Origin: Phoronis australis
Lineage: Eukaryota > Phoronida > Phoronidae
Direction of reading: 5' to 3'
DNA length: 64,000 bases
Assembly (NCBI GenBank): GCA_002633005.1
Contig: NMRA01000513.1
Coordinates: forward strand, 195,702-259,701
Shown here: piece after piece, positions 26,001-35,442 of the stretch
How the letters are laid out: every line of letters starts with the position of its first letter
Numbering within the stretch: position 1 is the first letter of the stretch
Notes under the pieces: model-generated
What the model saw: only the letters and a program-made list of their open reading frames with translations
Database searches by the model: none
Told to the model about the DNA's origin: nothing
Translations under genes and position numbers: made by a program

Positions 26001-28525
26001 ACATTAAAAATGTGCGTTTTGGTGGCTATCATCGATGAAAGCCCCTTTTTTGCAACTTCCATGTGTTTCTTTTCAATTAAATAGAGCTATTAACAAGGGC
26101 CCGGGGGTTTAATCTACTAGTACTCGAAATCGAAATCGAAATAATTTTAGCATTTTCCATTCTAATTAAATACATATTCAACGTAAATACGTGTTATCCG
26201 TAGCATCATGGTTTACGTGGATCACTGGGTAATCATGATTGCATTGGATGACTTCAGCATTAACACTATGAATTCGAGTGTGAGATTGAAATCTGAAGTT
26301 TTTATAAGAAATTTCGAGTTTTCACTCGAGTTTGTTTGCATCTTGAATATAGGGCTCGCCATTAACGAAGTTTGACTTTACGCCTAATTTGCGTATTCCA
26401 TCCTACTCCGGAGCTCTAAATTATAGATCATTGGCTTCAGTTCGTATTACAGAAGAACGGAAAATGGCATAAATATTTTCTAGTTCGATTAAAACCATTA
26501 AACCCCTGACCTAGGTGTGGCAACAATATTATCGCTTTGCATGTTCACGTGCGTATGTTGGTGACGTCATTGTCATGAGGACGTCTTCATTAGCTTTCCC
26601 GGATGATCAACTTACTTTGCGTGAATGTTGGCATCGTGTAGGTGGTGGTTAACAGACTCACTACTTCGTAGAACCCCGGCACTGAAAACAAACGCGAAGA
26701 TCGTCAACACTCGATACCGTTTCAGCAGATGAATACACCTACTGACACCCCGTGTGCACAAAATGCGTGTATTCCAAATATTCACTACAGAAATTCTTCA
26801 AACAGCACCCCATACTCCTCCCCAAGTTTGGAACGAACTTATCGCTGCCTCTAACACTCAACATAGAACACAAGTACAATGCATGTTGAATTCAGATTAG
26901 GTGTTTTGGTACTTGAATGCAAGTACAGAATCGAAAACAAAAAAATCGAGTCGTGAGCAAATCCATGACAAACAAACTAATTTTTGTATTGCACTCAGTG
27001 AAGACTCGATGGCAAAATACAAATTGCTATTAAGATAAAGGTTTAGTGGTGAATATGCCACTTGGTCATTAGCCTGACTGAGTTCTATACTGCACGTTTG
27101 TTTTGATATCAATGGAACTAGTGACCAGCTTTGACTTGACCTGAAAAGTCATTTCTAATAATACGGCAATACATCACCAATTTCGAACAAAAAATAACAG
27201 GAAATTTTTTCGTTTTCAAGCGCTTTTAGTATTGTTGTGAATGGTCACATGGTAAATATGGTGCAGAACTTTAACACATATAAAATAAAACAATTGCAGG
27301 CGGCCTGATACACGTTGTACCAGATGTGCGCAGGCCTCGCATGTGGGCCCATTGCACTGATCACCTGGAAATATTTTTAACTTTAACACAGGGTGACATA
27401 GATTTCATGGAAAAATGATAAAATAAAATTCCTCTTTTCGGCCATGTTGTGGTTTAAACTGAGGAGATTAAACCGTACACAGTCCACGTTTTACAACCAG
27501 TCATCAGGGCATAGGGTCTAAATGTTTTATTCGAAATCGAACTCGAATTTTTTTGTAACATTTCCCATTCTACTTTAGTACGAGCTCAAAACTGATGCAT
27601 ATTATTCTGTATTCGAGTGAAATATGGTTTGCCTGGTCCTGGATGACAGCGTAATTCTATATGGAACTTGATAGCACCAGCATATAATCTATCAATTTAT
27701 GTCTGAACTTTAAATGGCGAGTTTTTACTTGAAATAGTGAGTTTTCACTAGAGTTTGTAGTCAATTCCAGGAGTCATCAAGTGCAAATTTAGACCATGAC
27801 ACTTGTTTGTGTAAGCCGCAATGAAATTAAGCACAGAATGATAAAAAATTGTCTTGATGTCATATTTATTAAAAGAAAAATAGAAACAGTAAAAATATTT
27901 TCCCCGAGTTCGACTTCCAGTAAAAAGATTAGACCCCGGGCATAGGTCATGCACTTGTTTTAGAGGTCCTTTTTGAATATTTGTATAGTGTTAGGGATAT
28001 ATTTAGTGGGCAAAAACCCATCACCATGTGTTTGTGCTGCATTTTGAATTCATGGCTCCGTTTCCTGTTTCCAAATCTCCAAACAAATGCCCTGGGGCTT
28101 AATATCAGAAAATCTATAGCGAAAGGCGCATTTTACAGAAAAAAAGAACTGCACTTGTGAATTTGACGTGCCAAGTATCGCCAACGGTGAATACAAAACC
28201 ACTACATATATTTCGATTTGCTAACCATTCGGCTGGTTAGATTGTTTTGCCAAAGTGCAACGAAAAATTGCTTGTACGTAACAAATATAACGATAACCTA
28301 AAAATAATGAAGGTCAAAAATCGGCAAAAGAGCCATCGGGGAACGTGAACAGGTGTCGAGCAGGTTATGTGATTCATACTCACATACTGCCAAGTGAATG
28401 TGTTCATTTACCCCCAATCATATTCCTTAAACAAAACCGTTTGAATACTTTTCAGTCGAGTGCTTTACTCACCGAACGCTGCTGCAGACGATCAGCAAAA
28501 GGCAAGCAACAGGCAAGCAGTTCAT
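19341..28525 (-). CDS. gene 2: secreted protein with six double-EF-hand modules
   Basis: Exons in transcript order are 28525-28473 (signal), 26681-26616 (propeptide), 25690-25427, 24762-24529, 22633-22352, 21927-21634, 20357-20124 and 19557-19345/19341. Every junction is phase 2 and every acceptor ends in AG. The total is about 547 residues. The leader MNCLPVACLLLIVCSSV is followed by R-AGVLRSSES, then 12 EF-hand loops of the DxNxDGxI/V..E type. EF-hand pairs bind calcium, and with an N-terminal leader and no obvious membrane anchor or HDEL-like tail, secretion or vesicle storage is inferred. The start is chosen because ATG sits directly after an acceptor and is followed by a hydrophobic run. 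It is a paralogue of gene 1. One cassette has a poor donor, and a further partial cassette lies beside an N. Confidence 0.85.
20124..20357 (-). CDS. gene 2, fifth EF-hand module
   Basis: The acceptor is CTTTTGTAG and the donor is TC|GTGAGT. It starts (N)GDSKEQLHVTAKQTF. The loops are DDNHDGKISSDE and DTNKDGSVDSAE. It has 77 full codons between phase-2 ends, the same size as the module at 24529-24762. Confidence 0.9.
21634..21927 (-). CDS. gene 2, fourth EF-hand module (duplicate pair member)
   Basis: The acceptor is TTTTCTAG and the donor is AA|GTAAGC. It starts (x)GSSRKRAEDTSEADPKEK. The loops are DKDSDGLATQEE and DGDGDGSVTKQE. Ala at position 8 of the first loop replaces the usual Ile/Val/Leu. 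It is a close paralogue of the next upstream module at 22352-22633, including intron sequence, so it arose by tandem duplication. SRKR before AED is a possible dibasic processing site. Confidence 0.9.
22352..22633 (-). CDS. gene 2, third EF-hand module with weak donor
   Basis: The loops are DKDSDGIATQEE and DSDGDGKVGKQE. Compared with the fourth module, 12 bases around the acceptor are missing (the TAGGGGAAG region), and a new AG in TTTTCAAG serves instead, keeping phase 2. The donor position reads AA|GTATTG rather than GTAAG. If it is not used, translation ends two codons on (Lys-Tyr-stop, TGA at 22345-22347). Skipping the exon would keep the frame. Confidence 0.75.
22495..23047. repeat. tandem duplication, copy 1 (module 5' half plus intron)
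   Basis: It matches 23087-23640 with a few substitutions and small indels. It begins inside the third module at ATCTCTTCCTGCGTGG and runs into the upstream intron to CAATAGTGAGGTATATA. Confidence 0.8.
23043..23085. repeat. (TA)n microsatellite
   Basis: About 21 TA dinucleotides are followed by N at 23086. The other copy of the duplication has only a short TATATATA at the same place, so the tract is probably where the assembly failed. Confidence 0.9.
23087..23227 (-). pseudogene. gene 2, extra partial EF-hand module next to N
   Basis: This is the 5' half of a module almost identical to the third one (KRAEDTSEDDPKEK, then a DKDSDGIATQEE loop), cut off at the N at 23086. The acceptor (TTTTCAAG) is intact. 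The second EF-hand and donor are missing from the assembled sequence. It is either a third tandem cassette with a gap or a haplotype copy. Confidence 0.7.
23087..23640. repeat. tandem duplication, copy 2
   Basis: It is the partner of 22495-23047, starting directly after N and ending at CAATAGTAAGGTATATATAA. Differences between the copies argue against simple read misplacement. Confidence 0.75.
24529..24762 (-). CDS. gene 2, second EF-hand module
   Basis: The acceptor is TTCCACAG and the donor is TC|GTAAGC. It starts (K)GDRNATVALAQKSFFKS. The loops are DTDKDGKITSAE and DTSKDGNIDQAE. It has 77 full codons. The opening (K)GDR resembles the GDK/GDE/GDS opening of many sister modules. Confidence 0.9.
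25427..25690 (-). CDS. gene 2, first EF-hand module
   Basis: The acceptor is TCTCTTTCAG and the donor is AA|GTGAGT. It starts (N)VAKSKRSDVVSIEQI. The loops are DTNGDGKITTDD (Asp rather than Glu at position 12) and DTNEDGSVDKEE. It is about 10 residues longer than the 77-codon modules. SKR near the start is a possible dibasic cleavage point between propeptide and module. Confidence 0.9.
26097..26515. mobile_element. TIR element, CTCGAAA family, copy 1
   Basis: It begins AGGGCCCGGGGGTTTAATC and ends ATTAAACCCCTGACCTAGG, with ACTCGAAATCGAAATCG inside the left end and degenerate CTCGA motifs throughout. Sister copies are at 27505-27946 and 34610-35007. No coding capacity is visible. It lies in the intron between the propeptide and first module of gene 2. 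Confidence 0.65.
26616..26681 (-). CDS. gene 2, propeptide exon
   Basis: The acceptor is TTTGTTTTCAG and the donor is AA|GTAAGT. Incoming CG plus T gives Arg, then AGVLRSSESVNHHLHDAN and IHA plus two bases. Both ends are phase 2. AGVLR matches the residues right after the leader in gene 1 (S-AGVLRRN), which is strong support. It is too short to show as an ORF. Confidence 0.8.
27505..27946. mobile_element. TIR element, CTCGAAA family, copy 2
   Basis: The left end is AGGGCATAGGGTCTAAATG and TTCGAAATCGAACTCGAA. The right end is AAAAAGATTAGACCCCGGGC. It is more diverged than copy 3. Confidence 0.6.
28473..28525 (-). CDS. gene 2, signal-peptide exon with start codon
   Basis: The acceptor CGTTTTGTTCCAG is followed at once by ATG. 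It encodes MNCLPVACLLLIVCSSV plus two bases, with donor CG|GTGAGT. It is the same design as the leader exon of gene 1, whose ATG also follows the acceptor directly. The upstream 5' UTR exon and promoter were not found. Confidence 0.85.
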
Positions 28526-30824
28526 CTGGAACAAAACGTTTTCAATCTTGTTAAAAATTTCCTTTTAATACACCATAGTGCCTAGGAACCTGTGAGATAT
28601 TGTCACATTTCAATGAAATGTTGTATCTCACTGAGAAAAGACAAACCATTGACAAGATTATGCAAAGGGTATATGAGGGGTTATTTCGACTCGTCTTGTG
28701 TGCTCAAATACGGGAAAAGAGGGAGGCGAGAAGGCAGGTGCATTCAAGTGCTCATGGGAGTTAATTGTCATCTAATTGTCCCGTATCGTTTGCCAGCTGC
28801 TCGTCTTGAAATTACCGTCTATTGTCGATGGTAACCATGCAATCTGAACACTTTTGCACACCTACTGATGATATCGTTCCTCTGATAGCGTAGAACATGC
28901 ATAATCGTGCGCTTTTAACACAATTTCGGATAGGGGTTACAGCATTTGATTTTTTTTCTACCTCTCAGGGTCGAAGAGACGCATATATCAAACACAGGTG
29001 CATGAGCTTCTAAAAAGACGAGAAAAGTAGTGTTTAAGCCTCGTTTTGACATTGGAATGCTACTCACGCATGTGCCAAACTGATAACAATTCAAAGAATT
29101 TTTGGTGGGTTCCTATATCTATGATCCCATAAGAAAGTATCAGATTGTGAAGAATGCAATCAATGCTTGCCTGTAATCAGTTATTGAAATACGGGGACAA
29201 GTGTGCAAGACCGGTCACGAGATCGCTGAATTGCCGCGGCGTGTTGAATGGCCGGGAACTGTTACTTGGCTTTAGATTGACGCTGGCAACCAATAAATAA
29301 TTAGTAATGAGTATCCCATCTAAATATCGTCACTGGTGTGAAACAATTTCTCTGCTTAAGTCATTGGGCTGCTTAATCTGTGTCAGTTTTGAGCCGGCAG
29401 ACTTCAATTTCAAAGTCCTCCCTTCACAACTGAGGTTACACACCACACTATCAAGCACGGTTTTACTTCTACGTAATTTTAAGCTACAATTTTCTGGATT
29501 TTTTAATCTGTTCTCTGTGAAACACTGAACATTGTCAGCTGTTGACCATTTGACACAGTTTTTTGCTCAGCCGCCGCGTTTCTTAAACCTTTAGTGCTTG
29601 AAAACGGGAAGTTGAAATTTAGCAAGAAATCCAGGTACCAATCAGGCTCTTTGGATTTGTGAAAATTCTAGCCGGCTAACACAAAAATTTCACCTAATTT
29701 CTGGAATCTGGAGAGTTTTGGCAGTGTGAATGCACTGTCTCTCAGTTCTTAGTAATCGCATGCAAATGGTGGCTTTGGGGGTGAAAACTGCTGACTTGTC
29801 GTGTTTTGGATCATTTCTTTTTTCAAGCAGCCGGCTGCACTTCCGGTGGTCGTAAAAGGTAAAAAATTAACTTTGGAATCAATTTCAATACACTTTTTGC
29901 AATGTTTTGAAGTCATTGGCCATATATACACTCTTCAAATTTTCAGGTTTTTTTACATCCTGTGGAACAGACTCGACCTAGATTTTTAAGCCCCAAATCA
30001 TCAAAAAAAATCTTGAGCGACACCTTAAACAGCGGTTTCGAGTTTACAGGTCCCGGATGCAACTAAAAAGCTGCTTACACCCAATAGATTTATTATCCTA
30101 CAACGAAAACGAGAAATCAGGAAGCGAGAAAAATCAAGGTCATGGTAACGAGGCTACAGGTTCGTTTATCGTCGAACACTTTTAACGTTGAACTTTTTAT
30201 ATTAACACTCTTCCTCCGTTCACTGTTAGAACACATCTTATCATTCTTAATAGAAAAATCGGCAAAAGCACGGTCATAGAATATATCTTAACTATATAAT
30301 TATACAATTATGCGCTAAAAAACTGTTTTCGACCCAGGTCATTTGAGGCATGGGCTCGTTTAAGCCCGTGTTAACTGATGTAAGCAATCCCACGTGATTT
30401 TCAAACGTCGTTTCTAGGGGAAATTAATATTCACGCATTTTATATTTTAAAAGATCAGCTTGTCGAACCCACTATACCAAGATGACCAGTCGAACGCTCT
30501 GCCGTTGAAATAAATCACAAGAGATAAACAGTAGAATATTTTAAGGGTATTTTAAGAGTGAAGACATCGATCTTGACTTCAGGAAATGTCTTGTCAGACA
30601 ACGGCGAGAATTGGATCAAGGATTTTGTTTTGTACTTCTGATCAAGTCTAATATGTTTAAGAAATTCATACCATCCGACAATAATCCCACGATGCGTTTT
30701 TGATCGTGAAACCGATACAGTCCCTTCAACACGTCACTGATAACGTCACCGATGACACATCTGAGTCCCACCTCGGATGGAATACACAAGTGGAAAACTG
30801 AAAGTCTCACAACTTCTAAAGGCT
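28526..30824. other. region upstream of gene 2
   Basis: No supported exon was found. A TATAAAAAG on the - strand at about 30191-30199 could be a TATA box, but no matching 5' UTR donor was found. A tRNA-like relic lies at 30450-30520. Confidence 0.35.
30450..30520 (-). other. tRNA-like relic
   Basis: The - strand has CAACGGCAGAGCGTTCGACT, like a D arm with an anticodon-stem start, followed by TGGGTTCGACA, like a T arm. The outer stem does not pair convincingly, so it is not a working tRNA. It may be a tRNA pseudogene or the head of a SINE. Confidence 0.35.
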
Positions 30825-30986
30825 ATACAATGGCGGATTTAAGGGAGGGGGGACAAGGGAGGCATGGTGCCTCACTAGATGTCTTGCAGATTCTATTTGA
30901 AAGTTTGGGGGTGCGAATATCTGGCGGGCAAAATCCTAATACTCGTCCCTGCCCCCCCGACTCAAAATCCTGGATCTGTCCCTGAT
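30825..30986. repeat. interspersed GGCGGATTTAAGG repeat
   Basis: It begins ACAATGGCGGATTTAAGGG and ends GACTCAAAATCCTGGATCTG, with G- and C-rich arms. It shares ends and internal TCTGGCGGGCAAA with 43059-43213. Confidence 0.7.
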
Positions 30987-31005
30987 ATAAACTCGGGCTC
31001 CGTCC

Positions 31006-31345
31006 AAACAAATGGCGAACTTTTGAATCAGGTCAATGCTTTAAAACTAGTCTCAACTTGTTCTTTACTCAGATGAGAAATCCTTTCTGGGTTTGCAAAG
31101 AACTGAAAGGTTGTATCTCAAGACCAAGACCGGCGTTTAAAATGGCGCGCCGTGAAAACCGGATTGTGAAGCCTGATAAGAAGCAGTAACGAACTGTCAT
31201 TTGTTTGAAACCCTTGACATTTTCATTTTCTTTCCAAATAAAATTTCATGACCAATTTACTAACATTCGTCTGATTAAAAAAATGGTTTTGTGATGGTAA
31301 GCGACTCCATTGCCGCTTTATCATTTCCTTCATGTACATAGGAAA
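31006..31345. repeat. 340-bp direct repeat, copy 1 (at N join)
   Basis: It is nearly identical to 31347-31686, the two separated only by N at 31346. I saw about two base differences. Most likely this is an assembly join of two overlapping contig ends rather than a real tandem repeat. Confidence 0.85.
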
Positions 31346-31346
31346 N

Positions 31347-31686
31347 AAACAAATGGCGAACTTTTGATTCAGGTCAATGCTTTAAAACTAGTCTCAACTT
31401 GTTCTTTACTCAGATGAAAAATCATTTCTGGGTTTGCAAAGAACTGAAAGGTTGTATCTCAAGACCAAGACCGGCGTTTAAAATGGCGCGCCGTGAAAAC
31501 CGGATTGTGAAGCCTGATAAGAAGCAGTAACGAACTGTCATTTGTTTGAAACCCTTGACATTTTCATTTTCTTTCCAAATAAAATTTCATGACCAATTTA
31601 CTAACATTCGTCTGATTAAAAAAATGGTTTTGTGATGGTAAGCGACTCCATTGCCGCTTTATCATTTCCTTCATGTACATAGGAAA
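31347..31686. repeat. 340-bp direct repeat, copy 2 (at N join)
   Basis: It has the same length and ends as copy 1. It runs directly into unique sequence at AGGAAACCG. Confidence 0.85.
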
Positions 31687-34609
31687 CCGATACGCTCCTT
31701 AGAACATGTGTATAGATGGTGAGAATGTACGCTTTTCTTTATGTTCGTGAGATCCGTTGCCGTGGGCTTTTGTTTAAATGCCTGATCAAAATATGCAAAG
31801 ATACGTTAAAAATTCATTTTGGAGGTGACTTCAGGTTTCGGAAGATCTACAAGCTCGCTATTTTTCCGTACCTAGCATGCGCGCACCCAGCCTAAAAATG
31901 GGAGGCTCGAATTTTTAATGTGGACCTTTGACGAGGTACCTTCAGAGCTACGAATTGTGCATTCTCCGAATTTTGGTAGTTCCTGCCTTTTTACGTTTTT
32001 GTCTCGTTTTCTATTTTTTCGAAGTTTTTGTTTCTCTGCGGCAGACCTTTTTGCCCACTTCGCTCCCTGAGCCACCCTCCCGGGTGCGCGCATACCGATC
32101 TCATGAAATTTCAGGTCACATCGCATGAACGTAAAATTCTAAACCTACAAAGGAATAAGGCAACACCTGTAGCCTAAATCAAAGCTCGTTCTTAACATCT
32201 GTCAATTGAACTATCACGTGATCAGCTCTTCTGCTTTAACTACATGGATTTAGGCATGCGCACCAATGTTTTGAAACAGTTTAAACAGTAAACCGAAAAT
32301 CGCAGCTCTCCGTGATCTCACGTACACGCCCACTGCAAGGAAAATTCGAATTTCCCTTTCAATTACTTGCCATAATGGTTATTGTGTAACTCTATAATGA
32401 CAGCCCTATGAATTATTAATGCCCCATCTGCAGCCTAAGTATGACCGTGACAGTGCCGCACGTGCCGTGGCTAAAAGTGCACAGAATGTGATACAATTGA
32501 CAATCTTGTTTTTGAACCTCTGTATCATAAGGCTCTAGACTTACCTTGTAACCTCTATCTCTCTTTTTGGACAAAGACGTGTGGACTGGTGTCAATTTTG
32601 TACCGCGTTTTTAAATGTTTTAGAACCTGGGGGATGCAGCATCTGCTAGAGCACGTTTTCTATATCATCACCCGGACTTTTTATCCAATATTAATCGCAC
32701 ATAATTTAGACCATATATAATTAGCTAGAGTTGCTGCGATAATTGAGTTTAAGATTTACCAGCATAGCTGACAGAAATGTCACGGTATGCGGCAATTTCG
32801 GTGGAGTCTCCAATGGTCCACGAGGCTTCGATTTTGTATTTTACAAATTACCGCGTACCTCTGTGCATGAATATTTTATACAGAATAAGAAATAGACTGT
32901 CAGAGGTACAAAAATTTGCTCATAATGATTGGAAACTTTAATATTTATGATACCAACAAAACCGTCTTTTTATTCTTTATTTATATCTTATCTACCACGT
33001 CGGTAACGGCTTCATCCCTATCGTGCGCTTTGTCTTTTTCATCACGCCTATGTCAGCCTTCACCACCCTGATAATTGAAAGACATTCGGGTATATGCAGG
33101 GTGATTCTCCAGAAAGATGCCTCAAACTCCTGCCATCAACATATATCTACTTGACTTAAGGACCAGAAAATTGCATAAATTGCATAAACCATAAAGCCTG
33201 CAGTTCCTAGCGGTCTATGGATAAACCTGCACAATTGCAAATAAAAGCTGTAAAACGCGCTGCGAAAAGAGTGTTCGTCGCTGCTCAAGACATTTTTTCT
33301 GCAGTCTGTCGATATCGCGCTCAACGAATGTGCTCCATATAGTAGCTTGTGTTTCTTGGTCGAAGGTACTGGCAAACATACTTCATTTAGAATTCAGTTC
33401 GGAAGATACTGCGCACCATCTAAATCTTCTATACAGGACATAGTGAATTCTACGCCTCCTCCTGCTTCGCTGGACTAAACGTAATGAGCTTCGCGGAAGC
33501 CACTGAGAAGCCGCCGACGGCGCTAGCATCAAAAAACGTCCTAAGCCAGCATGAGGTTAATTCATCGAAAAGGGAGTCTGCAAAATTCCTGCCTCTACTG
33601 TTTCGGAAGAATCACCTTATTTATAAGTGTTGATGAGAATATTTTGAATAATCCTTTAACGATTTCGTATTCATTAAAATGTGGAAATTGATCGTAACCG
33701 TATCGGTTTTACGTTGTCTTCTAGGAGAGACTCCTTGAAGTTATTGGATGCTACTAAACCTACATGTATGAAACAGCAAAAGCGGTTGAGATTTTGTGAT
33801 ATTATTTGAAATCACCGACAATTGAATTCGACGGTGTGACCTTAACAATTAAAAACTTTTAAAACGCTTTGCTGTTTGCCAGATTGACTTTTCCTCTTCT
33901 CGCCAAGTGGCGAATTGCGACAGGGTCGAATCGATCTTGGGGCTTACAATATGCTGTCGCTGAAAATGTCACTTTATCCACCCAATACGAGAGGATTTTT
34001 TACTCTACGTTTAACATTCCAAACCTTGCTGACACTGCGTACGTGCTCTTGAGCAGTTTTTCAAAACAAAAAAGAAAAACACTAGGCATTAGCGGAGAAT
34101 CAAGCGGGTGTTTTGTTTCTCTTTTATTTAGTGATCGATATGTACAGAACGGAACCAGCAAAGCTTTTTGGTCTAATACAGTGTAAAACTTTTTTCGTCT
34201 GCTTCTGTTAACATGACTGATGGAAACATTACGATTTTATCATTGTTATTACATAAAAAGCTGAGTTTATTGTTGTCAAATACATCGCTTTATAAAAGAA
34301 TTGATTTTTTAAAGAAAATAAATTTACAGTGATTAGATTTAAAAATAAAAATGTCCTTCTTGGCAACTTATGTCAAGAGAGGCAAAATTTTATTCAGTAT
34401 TACTTAATGGTGGAAATACGTGATTGAAACAAGATATAAAAGTATTCAATGTTATTGAAGGAAGACATAACTTATTTATTTATGGTTATTATATTTATTA
34501 CAGGAACCTTTTGAATATGTTGAAAATGCGACTATTTGACAAAAAATAAGACATGTGCCAAGAAATATCCGAATCACTTGATGTGAGTAATTTTTCAGTT
34601 AAATTTAGA
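31687..34609. other. no recognised genes
   Basis: It contains short overlapping open frames on both strands, the longest about 105 codons at 33869-34186, with no motif I recognise. Confidence 0.35.
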
Positions 34610-35007
34610 CCAGGGCCCGGTCTCTAATCTTTGTACTCGAAACTATTTTTGGCAATTTCTCTGCTCCTTTTGTGCGAACTTAAGATAATTGGTTATCAGA
34701 CTGTGCTCAAATACATTATAGTTTATGCATAGGAGTTTCTAGTTCAAGTTTGCCCTTGAAGACCCTTATATTCGTGCTACAAACTCGAGTAAAAACTCGA
34801 AATTTCGAGTTCAAACTCCAACTTATTGCTATAATATTGGGTTTACAAACTGTGAACTAAGGGCAACAACTTATCTACGTAAGTTATTGTATACTCGAGC
34901 ATAGAATAATAGACACTTATCTTGAGTTCGCCCAAAAGTAGAGTAGAAAATGCCAAACCTAATTTCGAGTTCCATTTCGAGTAAAAAGATTGGAGACCGG
35001 GCCCAGG
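34610..35007. mobile_element. TIR element, CTCGAAA family, copy 3 (best preserved)
   Basis: The left end is CCAGGGCCCGGTCTCTAATC at 34610 and the right end is the near-exact inverse, GATTGGAGACCGGGCCCAGG. The match extends inward through TACTCGAAA, about 33 bases with three mismatches. The 398-bp body has no coding capacity. Confidence 0.8.
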
Positions 35008-35300
35008 AACCTTTATGATGTTGGTCTCAATTTATTCCTTCCTTATTTATATTTGAAGTGCTTTGTGAGCTTGTGGAAACTGATCGAATGTTCGTTGTTA
35101 TCTGTGATACATGTATGTGGCTAAAACTGGTGCTTAACAACGTGAGTAGTACATTTAGGGATTTTCAGGACAAGTTTAATTCAGAGGGACCTCGGTCAAA
35201 GGTCATAGATCGCAAAGCAAAGATAATAAGTGTAAAGGTAACTGAAAGGTCAACATTAATAACGGCAACAAAAGAGGGTCGTAAGTGTAACCGGGCGTGC

Positions 35301-35442
35301 GCTCAGTAACGCTAGGACGTCCGGTACCATGGGACCTAGCTCTATTCTAGCCACAGTAACGTGTTCTCAATAAAATACATGGCAATAACTCACGTAATAT
35401 AGCGAGGTCTTGCAAATTGGCGAGGTCCTAGCGTTACTGAGC
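35301..35442. mobile_element. 140-bp palindromic MITE, copy a
   Basis: The ends are GCTCAGTAACGCTAGGAC and GTCCTAGCGTTACTGAGC. The interior holds a TCTCAATAAAATACATGGCA motif and TCACGTAAT, shared with the copies at 42447, 42833 and 52536. Confidence 0.8.

Noticed and set aside
30191-30199. TATAAAAAG as the gene 2 TATA box
   Set aside because: No convincing 5' UTR donor follows within a reasonable distance; kept only as a remark.
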